A DNA stretch of 14,309 bases from Acidobacteriota bacterium. GTDB lineage: Bacteria > Acidobacteriota > Blastocatellia > Pyrinomonadales > Pyrinomonadaceae. The stretch is taken from assembly GCA_005790265.1 (NCBI GenBank), contig SXVE01000039.1, positions 1 to 14,309 on the forward strand. The letters are read 5' to 3'. The notes under the pieces are model-generated. The model ran no database searches. It saw nothing but the letters and a program-made list of their open reading frames with translations, and was not told the origin of the DNA. The translations under genes and the position numbers were made by a program. Positions 6,741 to 14,309 of the stretch are shown here, in pieces; the stretch's first letter is position 1, and every line of letters begins with the position of its first letter.

Positions 6741-9700
6741 TTACGGTTGTGCGACAAAATTTACTTCGCTGAGATTTTCCATCGGGGAAATCAACTGCGG
6801 AGCGAATGTTATCTGTTTGGCGGTGACCGAAGCGGTGTAGGATTTGCCGATTTCGAGGTTATCGAAGCGGTAGAACCCGAACGCGTTGGTGCGAGCGATG
6901 CGCGTGTTGCCGTCGCCGTCGGTCAGCTGAACGGTCGCGCGCGCGACGCCCGTGTTTTTCGCCGTCAACACTCTGCCGGAGATGAACACGTTTGCCGCCG
7001 TCGGAGCCAGCTGCGGACCGAGCGTGCCGAACGGTCGGTTGGTAATTCCCGTAAACGAGATATTATCAACTTGCCAGCCTGCGGCGCCGACCGCATTGTC
7101 GGTTCCGAGACGGAAACGAACTTTAATCGTCGTGCCGGGCGGAAGTGCCGCCAGATTTGCCGGTGGCGTAATCACCGTATGAATCGTGCCCGCGCTTGCT
7201 TTGACGAACGCCTTGCGACCAGCAAGCGGATTGGCATTTTCCGCGTAAGTAATCAGCGTTCCGTTGTAAACTGACGGATTAATGTCCGTCCACGCGCCGC
7301 CGTCAACGCTCATTTCAACAACGCCGCCGTCGTAATCGCCGCTGGCATCGGTTTCAAAACCGAAACTGTGATCGAATTCCATCGTGAACGTTCCGCTGTC
7401 GCCGATGATTAAATTGGGCGACACCAGATACTGATCCGACGCAAAACCGACATCGGCTCCGAACCAGAGCTGATTGGTGAAACCGCCGCCCGGTCTGACG
7501 CGTCTCCATTCGCCGTCATTGGAAGTAAGCGCCGGATTGCCGCCGACTGTCCATGCCGTTGATTCGGTTTCGACCGTATCAGTCGCCGATGTGCCGCCGT
7601 TATCGCTGGCATTTAAGCGAACTGCCAAAGTTCCGGGCGCCGGCGAACCGTAGGTAATCGCCGAATCGCTCAGAGTAATCGTGAACTTCACCGTTTCAAT
7701 ATTGGTCATTCCGTTTGCCGCGACTTTCAGCGAACCGCCAACAGCTGCGCCGAACGGATTTGAATTGCCGAGATTAACCGTTGCGCCGCTGGGGAAACTG
7801 ACGTGCGGATTATCGCTTGAAACAATAGCAAGCGAGTTGTTGAGCGAGACGAAGCCGGTGTTTTTAACCGTGAAATTCAGAGTTGCCGTTTCGCCGTTGT
7901 CGAGATAAAGGTCTTTATCTCCGGTATCGGTGACAAGCGCTGCGCGGACGAACGTCAGATCGCCGCCCTGGTTGTTGCTTTCAATCGCGCCGACGTTGTT
8001 GGTCGAAGCGCGGTCGGGCGCGACGGCTCCGACGCCGATTCCGCGTTTGGCAAACGCTTTGCCGAAACGAATTCCGTCCGCCGGGTCGCTGGCGAAAGCC
8101 GCCGCGAGCATGGCATTGCGCGCTTCGACAAAAGTCGGACTGTTCGGCGTCGCTTTATACGCTGCGACGAGATAGTATTTCATTCTGTCCTGCGCTTCCA
8201 CAAACGGATGGGCGTTGAGCAGCGAAGCGTAACATTCCCACAGCATCGTCGTCCATATTTCGCCCGTGTTATGAACTTCGGAGTTGGCGCCGCCGCTTCT
8301 GATCGGCGCGGTCGTCGGCAGAGCGACGCCGTCGGAAATATGTTTGAAGGTCAGCGCATTTTTGGTCATATCGGTCGAATACGGCGTGCGGCGAATGCCG
8401 TAATAATAACTCTGATTTTCGCCGTTGCCCGTCGCATAACCAGCCATTCCGTAGATGCCTCGCCAATTTGCATTGCCGGGAATTAGAATGTCCTCTTCTC
8501 TGACGGTCAGCAGCATTGATGTGAAATCGCCCCAGCCTTCGCCCATTCCGGTGCCCTGCTGATTAACCAAACCGTTGGAATTACCGATCAGACGATTGCT
8601 GATGTAATGTCCCCATTCGTGCGCGACAATCTGATTGTCAATCGTGCCGTCCAAATCGCCCGGATTTGCTCCGCGCAGCATCCGAACATTAAGCGCGCCG
8701 TTTGACAAAGCGTTTTTAAAGCTGTTGCCGTCATCGAGCGTGACGCGCAGTGTCGGAATAGTCACCGTCGCTGACGTTCCGCCCATTCCGGCAACTGCTC
8801 CGGCGACGTTATCTGCAATAATGACGCCGATGGCTCCGGCATTCTGCGCGTTCATCACTTTAGTAACGAAATCGCACGTTCCGCGATCAGCCAGCACGAT
8901 TTTTCCGACTGCCGCTGCGCCGTTGGTCAGCGCCTGGCAAGCGTCGGTCGTCGTTGCGGCACCGTCGTTAGCGAGAACGACATCGCCGGTGATGTCAAAA
9001 GTCTGCGGTCCGAAAGAAGTCGAAACACCGACGTCTTTTTTCCCGGCAATGCCGGCAGGACTATTAACAGTTAAAGATGATTCGGCAACGCCATTGAAAA
9101 GATACATTTGCATGCGGGGCGATGCGCCGTCGGACGGCGTGGACATATTGGCGTTGTTGCGTCCCGAATAATCCTGCGCTTCGGCGCGCATTCGGTCGCC
9201 GCCCGCTCCGCCGCGCCCGTAGTTGTCGGCTTGCGCGTTTCCGGCGGCTTCGTTAAAACCGGAATCATAAAACCAGTCGTGCAGAAAGTTGACGTTGTAA
9301 AACAACTGCGCCACCGCCATATTGCGCTGTCCGGGTTCGGTGCGCGGCAGAGTTGAATTAAAACTGTAATCGAAAACGCCCGGCGCGGTTACAGCGGCGC
9401 GAAAATCGCCCGCGTTGAAACCGTCGGGCGCGACAGCGTCAACATACGCGTCAGCATTGTTGCCGGTCGTAACAGTGGCGCCGTCGGGCAGCCACGCGTC
9501 GTTACGGCTGAACGGATAGCTTTGCAGCGTCACAAGATTCTGCGCGGCATACGGCGGTCGGAAACCGCTCGGCGCGCTCGTCGGATACGGTGCGGCTTCG
9601 TTGCCCTGCGGTCCGTCAAACGGACGCTTATTCGTCGAATCAGCCCAGACGCGATACGAAAACTCCGCGTGCGCCGTTAGATTATTGCGAAACAAAACCG

Positions 9701-10649
9701 CTCCGTCAGCGGCTGAAATGACATACGAATAATAGAGATTTTCCGCATCGCCTTTTTCGCCTTTTTCGTCGCCGATTACGTTTGCTTCGACATAGTAAGC
9801 CGGCACAAACCCGTCGGCGAGATGAAAGTAAACTTTCTTGACGCGCAGCGGCGAATCGGCGGCAAATGAAAATCCGGTCAATCCGTTGCTGTCGGCTTGA
9901 TAAGTCGTGTATTTATCCTGCGGTCTGGCGGCGGCGGCTTTATTTTCCGCATTCGCCTGCAAAAACGCGGAATTAAATCCGCTGCCGGTCAAATCTTCGA
10001 CCGCTTTCACAATCGCGTCTTCGGGCGCGAGCGAAAAAGTGCGGACGGCGGCGGAATCTTCGTCCGCGCCCGTTCCGGTCAAATAACCCGACAGCGCGAT
10101 TGGTTCGAGATTGCGGTTCATCACGACTTTCAATTCATCGCGAAAAACTTCAACGCCGTCAATATTTTGTTTGAATTTAACGATGATCGCGCCTTTTCCC
10201 GTATCGTGAACGGCGGCAACTTCCGCATTCAACAAATCTTTTTTCGTCAGGCGATACTGCGCGGCATATTCGCCGACAATCGCTCTGGCAGATTTCGCTA
10301 AATCCTGCGCGGCAAACGATTTGTTTTGCGGCGCGGCGCTTTTTGCCGTTTCGCGTTCGTTGAGCCAGAAAAACGTCGGCACATCGAGGCGCGATTCGTA
10401 TTGGTTCATCGCTTCGCCGACGCTCGGCGCTTGTTCTGCCGCCGATTTCGTCCGGCTGCGCGGAGCCGCGAGCGCGAAAGCATCATAATTTTCCGGACCT
10501 TGCTTTTTAGAGTCCTGATTTGACGGACGAGCTTTCGCCGCATCCTGATCGGCGAAAGCGCCACTCTTGAATGGGAAAAGCAAAACGAGTGCTGTTGTGC
10601 ACAGCAGAATTCCTCCGAACAGAAGAAATCCGTATTTACGCATATTCAT
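6741..10649 (-). CDS. Secreted M36 (fungalysin-like) zinc metalloprotease with inserted PA domain and C-terminal beta domains
   Basis: 1302 residues, exported. Residues 1-34 are a signal peptide (YGFLLFGGILLCTTALVLLF). About 115-190 is an FTP/PepSY-like inhibitory propeptide (ARAIVGEYAAQYRLTKKDLL). About 325-900 is the M36 peptidase with a protease-associated (PA) domain inserted at about 538-645 (VLADRGTCDFVTKVMNAQNA). The zinc site is HEWGH (H677, E678, H681) with third ligand E704 in GMGEGWGDF, matching the fungalysin spacing pattern; the conserved HNTGEIWTTMLWE follows (E797). Then come a CARDB-like beta domain (about 901-1010), a MAM/jelly-roll-like domain (about 1021-1195) and a carboxypeptidase-regulatory-like domain (1218-1302). 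It should degrade extracellular protein; the PA domain may guide substrate access. Active residues are intact. Codon 3 is also ATG and could be the start. It has its own promoter about 100 bp upstream and ends at the palindrome. The C-terminal domain matches the one in the M12B-type protease. Confidence 0.94.
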   Translation of the reverse strand: MNMRKYGFLLFGGILLCTTALVLLFPFKSGAFADQDAAKARPSNQDSKKQGPENYDAFALAAPRSRTKSAAEQAPSVGEAMNQYESRLDVPTFFWLNERETAKSAAPQNKSFAAQDLAKSARAIVGEYAAQYRLTKKDLLNAEVAAVHDTGKGAIIVKFKQNIDGVEVFRDELKVVMNRNLEPIALSGYLTGTGADEDSAAVRTFSLAPEDAIVKAVEDLTGSGFNSAFLQANAENKAAAARPQDKYTTYQADSNGLTGFSFAADSPLRVKKVYFHLADGFVPAYYVEANVIGDEKGEKGDAENLYYSYVISAADGAVLFRNNLTAHAEFSYRVWADSTNKRPFDGPQGNEAAPYPTSAPSGFRPPYAAQNLVTLQSYPFSRNDAWLPDGATVTTGNNADAYVDAVAPDGFNAGDFRAAVTAPGVFDYSFNSTLPRTEPGQRNMAVAQLFYNVNFLHDWFYDSGFNEAAGNAQADNYGRGGAGGDRMRAEAQDYSGRNNANMSTPSDGASPRMQMYLFNGVAESSLTVNSPAGIAGKKDVGVSTSFGPQTFDITGDVVLANDGAATTTDACQALTNGAAAVGKIVLADRGTCDFVTKVMNAQNAGAIGVIIADNVAGAVAGMGGTSATVTIPTLRVTLDDGNSFKNALSNGALNVRMLRGANPGDLDGTIDNQIVAHEWGHYISNRLIGNSNGLVNQQGTGMGEGWGDFTSMLLTVREEDILIPGNANWRGIYGMAGYATGNGENQSYYYGIRRTPYSTDMTKNALTFKHISDGVALPTTAPIRSGGANSEVHNTGEIWTTMLWECYASLLNAHPFVEAQDRMKYYLVAAYKATPNSPTFVEARNAMLAAAFASDPADGIRFGKAFAKRGIGVGAVAPDRASTNNVGAIESNNQGGDLTFVRAALVTDTGDKDLYLDNGETATLNFTVKNTGFVSLNNSLAIVSSDNPHVSFPSGATVNLGNSNPFGAAVGGSLKVAANGMTNIETVKFTITLSDSAITYGSPAPGTLAVRLNASDNGGTSATDTVETESTAWTVGGNPALTSNDGEWRRVRPGGGFTNQLWFGADVGFASDQYLVSPNLIIGDSGTFTMEFDHSFGFETDASGDYDGGVVEMSVDGGAWTDINPSVYNGTLITYAENANPLAGRKAFVKASAGTIHTVITPPANLAALPPGTTIKVRFRLGTDNAVGAAGWQVDNISFTGITNRPFGTLGPQLAPTAANVFISGRVLTAKNTGVARATVQLTDGDGNTRIARTNAFGFYRFDNLEIGKSYTASVTAKQITFAPQLISPMENLSEVNFVAQP

Positions 10650-10749
10650 TTTTTAATTCTCTTTTAGGGTGATTTGGGATTTGCAGACGGGTCGCGATTC
10701 TCTTAATCTGTTTAGATTTAAAAACTTAAAACCGCTACAGTTGCCGAGC

Positions 10750-10779
10750 ATTATATCGCAACCGGACGAGTTTAGCCAA
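10750..10779 (-). promoter_or_regulatory. Sigma70-like promoter of the M36 protease
   Basis: On the minus strand TTGGCT (10779-10774), an 18-bp spacer and a perfect TATAAT (10755-10750). The start of transcription would fall near 10743, giving a leader of about 94 bases. The leader carries the AATCT/AGATT inverted repeat and an A/T-rich run before a weak AGAG Shine-Dalgarno. Confidence 0.65.
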
Positions 10780-10966
10780 GCTCATCTAACATAATTAATA
10801 GAAATTTCGCCAGAATTTGCCGGCATCAATATATCATTGAAATATTCGGAAGGATTTTGAAACATCATTTGACGTAAAACATTCGGCGCTCAATCAAGCG
10901 CTGGCGATTGCCGATTTTTTCCCAAACTATCGGCATAATTGTTTTGTGCGGTTTCGTTTGCCGAAA

Positions 10967-10975
10967 TGCTAAGAT
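10967..10975 (+). promoter_or_regulatory. Extended -10 promoter element directly before the DedA start
   Basis: TGCTAAGAT: TG at 10967-10968 and -10 TAAGAT at 10970-10975. It ends 8 bases before ATG 10984, so transcription would begin at or within a base or two of the start codon. No -35 at normal spacing (TTGTGC at 10944 is 20 bp away). It resembles the TGCTATAAT before the HerA-like gene. Confidence 0.5.
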
Positions 10976-10983
10976 AGTTTTCA

Positions 10984-11601
10984 ATGACCAGCTGGATAAT
11001 GAGTTTAATCGGTTCGCTCGGCTATTTCGGCATCGTTCTTTTGATGTTCGTCGAAAATGTTTTCCCGCCGATTCCCTCGGAATTTATTATGCCGCTCGCC
11101 GGTTTTATGGTGACGAAAAACCAATTTACGATGATCGGCATCATCGCGGCGGGCACTATCGGATCGGTTCTCGGCGCGCTTCCGCTTTATTATCTCGGCG
11201 CCAAGCTCGGCGAAAAACGTCTGAAAACATTTGCCGAACGACACGGCAAATGGCTGACGCTTTCGTGCGACGACATTGACCGCGCCAATCGCTGGTTTGA
11301 TCGTCACGGCGCGAAAGCCGTTTTATTCTGCCGTCTCGTTCCGGGAATCCGCTCGTTTATTTCGATTCCGGCAGGAATTAATCGAATGAATCTCGTTTCG
11401 TTCCTTTTTTTCACGCTGCTCGGTTCGGCAATCTGGACGAGCATTCTCGCTTACACCGGTTATGTTCTCGGCAGTAATTTTCGCGAAATTGAAGAATATC
11501 TCGACATTGCGACGTATTTGATTTTCGGCTCGATCATCGTTTTATACGTCTGGCGCATCATCAAAGGCAGCGGCACAAAATCTTCGGCAGCCGCCGAGTA
11601 A
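10984..11601 (+). CDS. DedA-family (VTT/SNARE-associated domain) membrane protein
   Basis: 205 residues, typical DedA length. The N-terminal re-entrant region has the family acidic and proline motif FVENVFPPIPSE (22-33; E24, P28, P29, E33). A helix with GSVLGALPLYYLGAKLG follows, then the signature FCRLVPGIRSFISIPAG (115-131; R117, P120, R123), and C-terminal TM helices (LFFTLLGSAIWTSILAYTGY, YLIFGSIIVLYVW). DedA proteins sit in the inner membrane; some flip undecaprenyl phosphate back across the membrane for envelope synthesis, and others move different phospholipids. Which lipid this one handles is not readable. The conserved E and R residues are present, so it should be functional. The start has no Shine-Dalgarno and may be leaderless; M6 is an alternative start with no better site. 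It converges with the Agl23-like gene with a 13-base gap. Confidence 0.93.
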   Translation: MTSWIMSLIGSLGYFGIVLLMFVENVFPPIPSEFIMPLAGFMVTKNQFTMIGIIAAGTIGSVLGALPLYYLGAKLGEKRLKTFAERHGKWLTLSCDDIDRANRWFDRHGAKAVLFCRLVPGIRSFISIPAGINRMNLVSFLFFTLLGSAIWTSILAYTGYVLGSNFREIEEYLDIATYLIFGSIIVLYVWRIIKGSGTKSSAAAE

Positions 11602-11614
11602 CTTTTAGAAAAGC

Positions 11615-13429
11615 TTACGGCAAAACGATTTCCGGCGACGGTTTGAGTTTGATCTGATAAAGGTCTTTCGCCGTCGAATCGGCTAAATCGCGCCGCACGA
11701 GCAAAACCAGATCAACGCCCGGTCGCAGCGGATATTCGCCCGCCATTTTGTAATGCGCCGAATAACGCGAAATGACTTCGGCATCCTGATCGGTCTTTTT
11801 CGCGACGATCATTTCCGACGAGTTGGAATCAACCGGCTGACCGTGAAAAATCGCGTTTTTGTAATCGTTCAGATACCACGGCATTGACCAGTAATCGGGC
11901 GAAATCACCTCGATGCGCGCTTCTTTTCCTTTATCGCTTTTGGCGGCGTAATATTCGATCTGCTGAATCAAATCGTGAAAACCGCGTTTCGTGTGCGCGT
12001 AAACATACGGCATTTCTTCGTCGTCATAGCGCAGGAAATTCAAATCATAAGTTTGATAAGCGAGCACGCCGACGGCGGCGACGGCGGCGATTCCGCCGAG
12101 AATTTTCTGCGCCGCGTCGGTGGAGACGACCAATTCATTAATCGCGTAACCGGCGATGACGCACATCGGCAGCAGAAACGAGAGCGCGAGCCACGGCGTT
12201 TTATACGGAATCAGCGTGTACGCCGCGAACATTCCGAACGCCCAAAATGCCGCGAAAATCGCGAATCGGTGCCGCGCTTTGACGAGCGCGACGATGACGC
12301 CGATTGCCGAGAGAATCATAATCGGCGCTTCGATTTTCATTCCCCATTTCAAATACGCCCACATTCCGTTTTGCGTGTGATCTTTCGAGCCGGTTTTCGT
12401 CCAGATCGCATAGGCTTCAAACGCTTTTTGCACGCCTTCTCCATAAGTAAAAAACGACGAGAAAAACAAAACGCCGAGATAAATAAACGCGAGCACCGCC
12501 GCGGCGATGATTAAAATCGTATTTGTGTTGTCGCCCAAACCGGCGCGAAAATTGCGCCACGTAAATTCGACCGACTCGATTTCGTCCGGTTTCGGTTCGC
12601 CGACGACGCGGCGGTAAATATTGCGCCACAACCAGACGCAGATGCACGCGATCAGCATCGTGCCGATGGTGATAAACGCCGTTTCTTTCGTCGCAAACAG
12701 CAAAACGGCGCTTGCCGACGCCAGAATTAAATAAATCGCTCTGCCGCCGTCCCAACTCAAAAGCATTCGGACGACGAAAAATATCAAAACCAACTCGATC
12801 AGCAAAAAAGCGGCGCGAAACGACCAAATCGCCGTTTCCGTTTTGCCGAGCGCATTGGCAGAATTAATCGCCGACGGCAGAAAAGCGACGAAAAGCAACA
12901 GAGCCATCCAGCCGACGGCGAAAATTCCGGCTTTTTTTCGCTCGATAAACAACAAAACGGCGACGACGATAGCGAGACTGAAAAAAACGAACAGTATTTC
13001 GTGAATAAAATAGCGCGAAATAAACACCATTCCCGGCGACAGCGCGAGAAACAGCGCGGCGGCGAGACTGCCGATTTTGCCGATGTAATTCCGGAGAAAG
13101 AACGCGAGCACGACGGTCAAAACGCCGAAAATCGCGACGCTCGATCTGATGCTGATCGTGTTCAAACCGAAGATTTTCGAGAACGCGAGCGCGAAATAAT
13201 ATAAATCCGGTCCGTGATAATTCGCCGGATCGTATTTGTAAATGTTGTCGCGAAAAAGGGTCGTCAGAAAAAAGCCGTTGACGCCTTCGTCGTGGTGCAG
13301 CGGTTTTAATTCAAGCTGTGCAAATCGCAAAACGGCGGCAATCGCCGTAATTAAAACGCAGCTCAAAAGCCAGACGTAATCAATCGGCTGTTTTTCTTCG
13401 TTCGTCCGTTCAAATTCCTGTTCGTTCAT
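11615..13429 (-). CDS. Agl23-like (TIGR03663) polytopic membrane glycosyltransferase, GT-C fold
   Basis: 604 residues from ATG 13429. An in-frame TTG at 13441 would add four residues but has no better site. A short acidic cytosolic tail is followed by TM1 (DYVWLLSCVLITAIAAVL) and then a first external loop with HHDEG (45-49) and YKYDPANYHGP (64-74), hallmark motifs of the TIGR03663/Agl23 family; the D-E pair is the likely GT-C catalytic acid. About ten more hydrophobic helices follow to about residue 455, then a soluble C-terminal domain (about 460-604) with PDYWSMPWYLNDYKN. GT-C enzymes use polyprenyl-phosphate sugars to glycosylate lipids or proteins outside the membrane. Family naming as flippase-associated is from established annotation; the substrate is unknown. 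It lies 41 bases downstream of another membrane protein on the same strand and is probably cotranscribed with it. Confidence 0.9.
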   Translation of the reverse strand: MNEQEFERTNEEKQPIDYVWLLSCVLITAIAAVLRFAQLELKPLHHDEGVNGFFLTTLFRDNIYKYDPANYHGPDLYYFALAFSKIFGLNTISIRSSVAIFGVLTVVLAFFLRNYIGKIGSLAAALFLALSPGMVFISRYFIHEILFVFFSLAIVVAVLLFIERKKAGIFAVGWMALLLFVAFLPSAINSANALGKTETAIWSFRAAFLLIELVLIFFVVRMLLSWDGGRAIYLILASASAVLLFATKETAFITIGTMLIACICVWLWRNIYRRVVGEPKPDEIESVEFTWRNFRAGLGDNTNTILIIAAAVLAFIYLGVLFFSSFFTYGEGVQKAFEAYAIWTKTGSKDHTQNGMWAYLKWGMKIEAPIMILSAIGVIVALVKARHRFAIFAAFWAFGMFAAYTLIPYKTPWLALSFLLPMCVIAGYAINELVVSTDAAQKILGGIAAVAAVGVLAYQTYDLNFLRYDDEEMPYVYAHTKRGFHDLIQQIEYYAAKSDKGKEARIEVISPDYWSMPWYLNDYKNAIFHGQPVDSNSSEMIVAKKTDQDAEVISRYSAHYKMAGEYPLRPGVDLVLLVRRDLADSTAKDLYQIKLKPSPEIVLP

Positions 13430-13470
13430 TTTTCTTGTCAATTTGGCAGCGCCGGATTTTTCACAGTAAA

Positions 13471-14309
13471 TTATTTGATTTTATAAACGCGATATTGTCC
13501 GCTTTCGGCGACGACCGGATAACGGGCGAAAAAGTTTTCGTTAAGCGGCATCGCGCTGCGTTCTTCGGGCGAAATCAAAACGTATTCGATGTTATTTTTC
13601 CGCAGAAAAATGTCTGCCGTCGCGCCGCCTTCGTAAATTTTGCGCACTTCCTGTTCGCGTTCGGCGTAGTCAATTCCGTGCGAACCGAGATGTCCGGTAA
13701 AACGCATTAAGGAACGTCTGCCCGATAAAACGACGGCGGAGTTAAACGTCGGCGCGTTGAGAAAAAGCGCGTTCGGCGCGGTTCGCTGTTTGATTTGTTC
13801 GGCGACGATCATCGCGTCGCGCTCGAAAACTCTAAAATTATTAATCTGTTTCGACGTGACGCGCCACACGTCGAGCGCGCCGGAAAAAATCAAAACGACG
13901 AGCGCAACGACGGATGCGATTTTCCAGAAAATGTTTTTCCGCCAGCCGAGCGCGAGCGCGACGGCGACAAACGGCAGCGCGGCGACAAACCAGTAAATCA
14001 AAATCTTGATATTGTCCCATTCCCACGGAGCGAATTTAGCGATGTTGGAAATGAGAAATAGAAAAATAAACGGCAGGAAAAAGAGCAGAAGAGATTTGGG
14101 ACGAGGAACGAGGGACGAGGAAAAAACGGAACTTTTCCGCTCGCCAATTCGATTTTCCGTTTGAGCGGAATTCAGCCGTTTTTCGCCCGTCTCTTTTTTC
14201 GTTTTCTCCTCGGGTTTCGCTGTTTTTACCGAATTTTGTTCTCGCCTTTCAATCGCCAAATCTTCTGCATCTTCCGTTTCTCGTTCCTCGTCCTTTATTT
14301 TTTCCCACA
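13471..14309 (-). CDS. Polytopic membrane protein, C-terminal part, truncated by window edge (glycosyltransferase-like)
   Basis: The minus-strand frame is open from the right edge to the stop at 13471, so the visible part (279 codons) lacks its N-terminus; the TTG at 14259 is not a credible start. The visible part begins with about 75 very charged residues (a cytosolic linker rich in Glu, Lys and Arg), then three hydrophobic helices (LLLFFLPFIFLFLIS, IYWFVAALPFVAVALALGW, ASVVALVVLIFSGALDVW), then a soluble domain of about 125 residues with NAPTFNSAVVLSGRRSLM, TGHLGSHGIDYAEREQEV, RKIYEGG and NNIEYVLISPEE. That C-terminal domain resembles those ending large GT-C-type membrane proteins, including the YYY family often found near TIGR03663 genes, but I cannot assign a family from this part. 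It is the upstream gene of a two-gene unit with the Agl23-like protein. Confidence 0.75.
   Translation of the reverse strand, partial: WEKIKDEERETEDAEDLAIERREQNSVKTAKPEEKTKKETGEKRLNSAQTENRIGERKSSVFSSSLVPRPKSLLLFFLPFIFLFLISNIAKFAPWEWDNIKILIYWFVAALPFVAVALALGWRKNIFWKIASVVALVVLIFSGALDVWRVTSKQINNFRVFERDAMIVAEQIKQRTAPNALFLNAPTFNSAVVLSGRRSLMRFTGHLGSHGIDYAEREQEVRKIYEGGATADIFLRKNNIEYVLISPEERSAMPLNENFFARYPVVAESGQYRVYKIK
14098..14120. repeat. Heptanucleotide tandem repeat (GGRACGA)n, locus 1
   Basis: Three units, GGGACGA-GGAACGA-GGGACGA, then GG, on the plus strand at 14098-14120. It lies in the coding region of the truncated membrane protein, where the minus strand encodes SSLVPRP just before its first visible TM helix. 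Period 7 is not a multiple of 3, so unit gain or loss would shift frame. Confidence 0.7.
14274..14294. repeat. Heptanucleotide repeat, locus 2 (inverted relative to locus 1)
   Basis: On the minus strand AGGACGA-GGAACGA-GAAACGG at 14294-14274. The 14-mer GGACGAGGAACGAG is exact at plus 14099-14112 and minus 14293-14280, so the two loci form an inverted pair about 170 bp apart. Here it encodes part of the charged linker KDEERETE. Confidence 0.6.

Larger units (their letters stand above)
10650..10983. other. 334-bp intergenic region between divergent M36 and DedA genes
   Basis: No credible gene. It holds the M36 promoter (10750-10779, minus) and the DedA -10 region (10967-10975, plus). Short inverted repeats are present: AATCT/AGATT at 10705-10718 with a 4-base loop inside the likely M36 leader, CAATC/GATTG at 10891-10910, and GCCGAT/ATCGGC at 10910-10934. 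These are possible operator or structure sites, but each is short enough to be chance. Confidence 0.6.

Noticed and set aside
11602..11613. CTTTTAGAAAAG inverted repeat between DedA and the Agl23-like gene as a terminator
   Set aside because: The loop would be only 2 bases and there is no GC core or T-run; not a credible terminator.
14259..14309. TTG at 14259 as the start of the last gene
   Set aside because: The frame stays open for 16 more codons to the window edge with similar charged composition and no ribosome binding site at 14259, so the gene is treated as truncated.

Overview
The window looks like chromosomal DNA of a member of the Acidobacteriota, most likely class Blastocatellia (Pyrinomonadaceae-like). 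This is an inference from gene content: a winged-helix (CadC/OmpR-type) regulator, a short CxxC/HTH protein of a kind I associate with that group, large secreted metalloproteases ending in a carboxypeptidase-regulatory-like domain, and an Agl23-like (TIGR03663) membrane glycosyltransferase. G+C is mid-range by eye. I see no tRNA, rRNA, CRISPR array, insertion sequence or phage gene.

Layout. 1-581 (minus) is the N-terminal part of a winged-helix regulator that runs off the left edge. A small HTH-like protein (674-937, plus) diverges from it. Next is a secreted reprolysin-like (M12B-type metzincin) zinc protease (1008-3491, plus), closed by a strong hairpin. Facing it on the minus strand are a nitroreductase-family flavoprotein (3616-4323) and a small signal-peptide/membrane protein (4426-4776). 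A HerA/FtsK-superfamily ATPase (4937-6634, plus) has its own extended -10 promoter and no NurA partner in view. A 50-bp perfect palindrome separates it from the convergent 1302-residue secreted M36 (fungalysin-like) metalloprotease (6741-10649, minus). A 334-bp intergenic region holds divergent promoters for M36 and for a DedA-family membrane protein (10984-11601, plus) that may be translated from a leaderless message. The right end is a minus-strand pair: an upstream polytopic membrane protein cut by the window edge (13471-14309) and the Agl23-like GT-C protein (11615-13429).

How the genes relate. The two secreted proteases belong to different families yet end in the same ungapped 81-residue module, the clearest link inside the window. 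The DedA protein and the two glycosyltransferase-like membrane proteins are all cell-envelope/polyprenyl-lipid type functions, but the two groups are transcribed convergently. The rest looks like separately transcribed genes. Most of the window is recognisable; the less usual parts are the shared C-terminal module, the small CxxC/HTH protein, the possible leaderless DedA start and a heptamer-repeat patch inside the last gene. I see no clear new multi-gene system.
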